A stretch of DNA of 64,000 nucleotides from Poa pratensis (lineage: Eukaryota > Streptophyta > Magnoliopsida > Poales > Poaceae): the NCBI GenBank assembly GCA_947311845.1, contig CAMZMU010000049.1:6223597-6287596 (forward strand). The letters run 5' to 3'. How positions within the stretch are numbered: position 1 is the stretch's first letter; each line of letters begins with the position of its first letter. Positions 63,030 through 64,000 of this stretch are shown in pieces. The notes beneath the pieces are model-generated. The model did not search any database and was not told the origin of the DNA. It saw only the letters and a list, made by a program, of their open reading frames with translations. Position numbers and translations under genes: made by a program.

Positions 63030-64000
63030 ATGCATCAGTAGAGAAGAAGAAGGACGAACCAGCTGTGGTCAAGGTGTGGCGCATGTGCATCGATTTCACC
63101 AACCTAAACAAGGCGTGTCCAAAGGATCCATTTCCTTTGCCTCGGATTGATCAAGTGATCGATTCTACTGCTGGGTGTGAGTTGTTGTCTTTTATTGATG
63201 CGTACTCTGGTTTTCACCAGATACCACTGAACCCTAAAGATCAAATAAAGACTGCTTTTATTACCCCGTATGGGGCGTATTGCTATCGTGTCATGTGTTT
63301 CGGTTTGAGAAATGCTGGTGCAACTTATCAGAGATGTATGCAAAAGTGCTTGCATTCTCAAATGGGTAAAAATGTGCAGGTGTATGTGGATGACATTGTC
63401 ATCAAAACAAAAGAAAAACGTACTCTCCTCGAGGATCTCGAGGAAACATTTGTGAACTTGAGAAAATATCGGTTAAAATTGAATCCGGACAAGTGCACCT
63501 TTGGTGTCCCAGCTGGAAAGTTGCTTGGTTTCCTTGTATCGAGCCGAGGTATTGAGGTGAATCCGGCTAAGATCCGAGCCATAGAAAGAATGAAATTGCC
63601 TAAATGTCTAAAAGATGTACAAAAATTCACCGGGTGTTTAGCCTCGTTGAGTCGGTTTGTGAGTCGGCTAGGAGAAAAAGCCTTGCCCTTGTATCAGTTA
63701 ATGAAAAAGAGCACCGGGTTCACATGGACCCCGCAAGCAGATTCGGCTTTCAACGAATTAAAAAAGATGTTGTCCACTGCTCCAGTTTTGGCATCACCTT
63801 TGCCGAATGAGCCAATGCTACTTTACATTGCGGCCACTAACCGGGTCGTAAGTGTGGTCATGGTGGTAGAGCGAGAAGAGGATGGTAAATCTGTGCAGAG
63901 GCCGGTGTACTATTTGAGTGAGGTGATCTCAACTTCGAAGCAAAATTATCCTCACTACCAAAAGATGACATATGGTGTGTACCTGGCGGTCAAGAAGTTG
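63030..64000 (+). mobile_element. gypsy polymerase fragment, RT and start of RNase H, runs off the window
   Basis: One frame is open from about 63046 to the window end. It has RMCIDFTNLNKACPKDPFPL, FIDAYSGFHQI (first catalytic Asp), MCFGLRNAGATYQR, VQVYVDDIVIKT (catalytic pair), NPDKCTFGV, GFLVSSRGIEVNP, and the connection to RNase H (PLYQLMKKSTGFTW, VYYLSEVISTSKQNYPHYQK). The order fits Ty3/gypsy of the same broad group as the element at 1-7613. Similarity starts abruptly in the middle of RT motif A's leader, so the 5' side is truncated or displaced near 63030. No stop codon interrupts about 318 codons, so the copy is fairly young. Confidence 0.85.

Overview
This is a plant nuclear window, most likely from a Triticeae grass (wheat, Aegilops or barley type). 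The evidence is its make-up: Ty3/gypsy elements of the Tat and Athila types, CACTA transposons with CACTA...TAGTG ends and subterminal hairpins, Stowaway MITEs beginning CTCCCTC, a Pack-MULE, and a tandem pair of wall-associated kinase (WAK) genes. Species was not tested. Most of the window is transposon, often nested. The only host genes with real coding structure are the two WAK copies near the right end, and both are damaged.

1-18207: a Tat-type gypsy element on the minus strand (1-7613) carries decayed gag, protease, RT and integrase, plus decayed antisense exons on the plus strand. It sits inside an exon of a large CACTA element (7614-18207). The CACTA keeps an uninterrupted TNP2-type transposase (14348-17680), a 163-codon reading frame with its own TATA box (12749-13240), and a second gene (7614-10832) ending in a Ulp1-like protease domain. 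The second gene has two frameshifts and is cut by the gypsy insertion. Two tandem arrays with hairpins lie between the CACTA genes.

18208-25438: Stowaway MITEs, one of them split by a 5'-truncated LINE with a 12-bp target duplication, followed by a 379-bp tandem duplication.

25439-35505: a nest. An LTR-like sequence holds a 1.1-kb CACTA derivative (TSD ATG), which holds a 7.1-kb CACTA (TSD TCC). The inner element carries captured exons, one Skp1-like, and a four-copy array of about 664 bp. The outer element carries a 5S-rRNA-derived segment with its internal promoter boxes largely kept.

36769-45444: a Pack-MULE with a fasciclin-like arabinogalactan protein fragment, with a hAT-like element in its right terminal repeat; a second inverted-repeat element; and a truncated Athila-type element.

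45445-64000: a 1.1-kb Harbinger-like element, the WAK duplication (49555-53150 and 55551-57102), a solo LTR related to the one at 7127-7613, two Stowaway MITEs, and a gypsy polymerase fragment that runs off the right edge.

All calls come from reading the sequence. Family names rest on motifs, terminal repeats and target duplications, not on searches.
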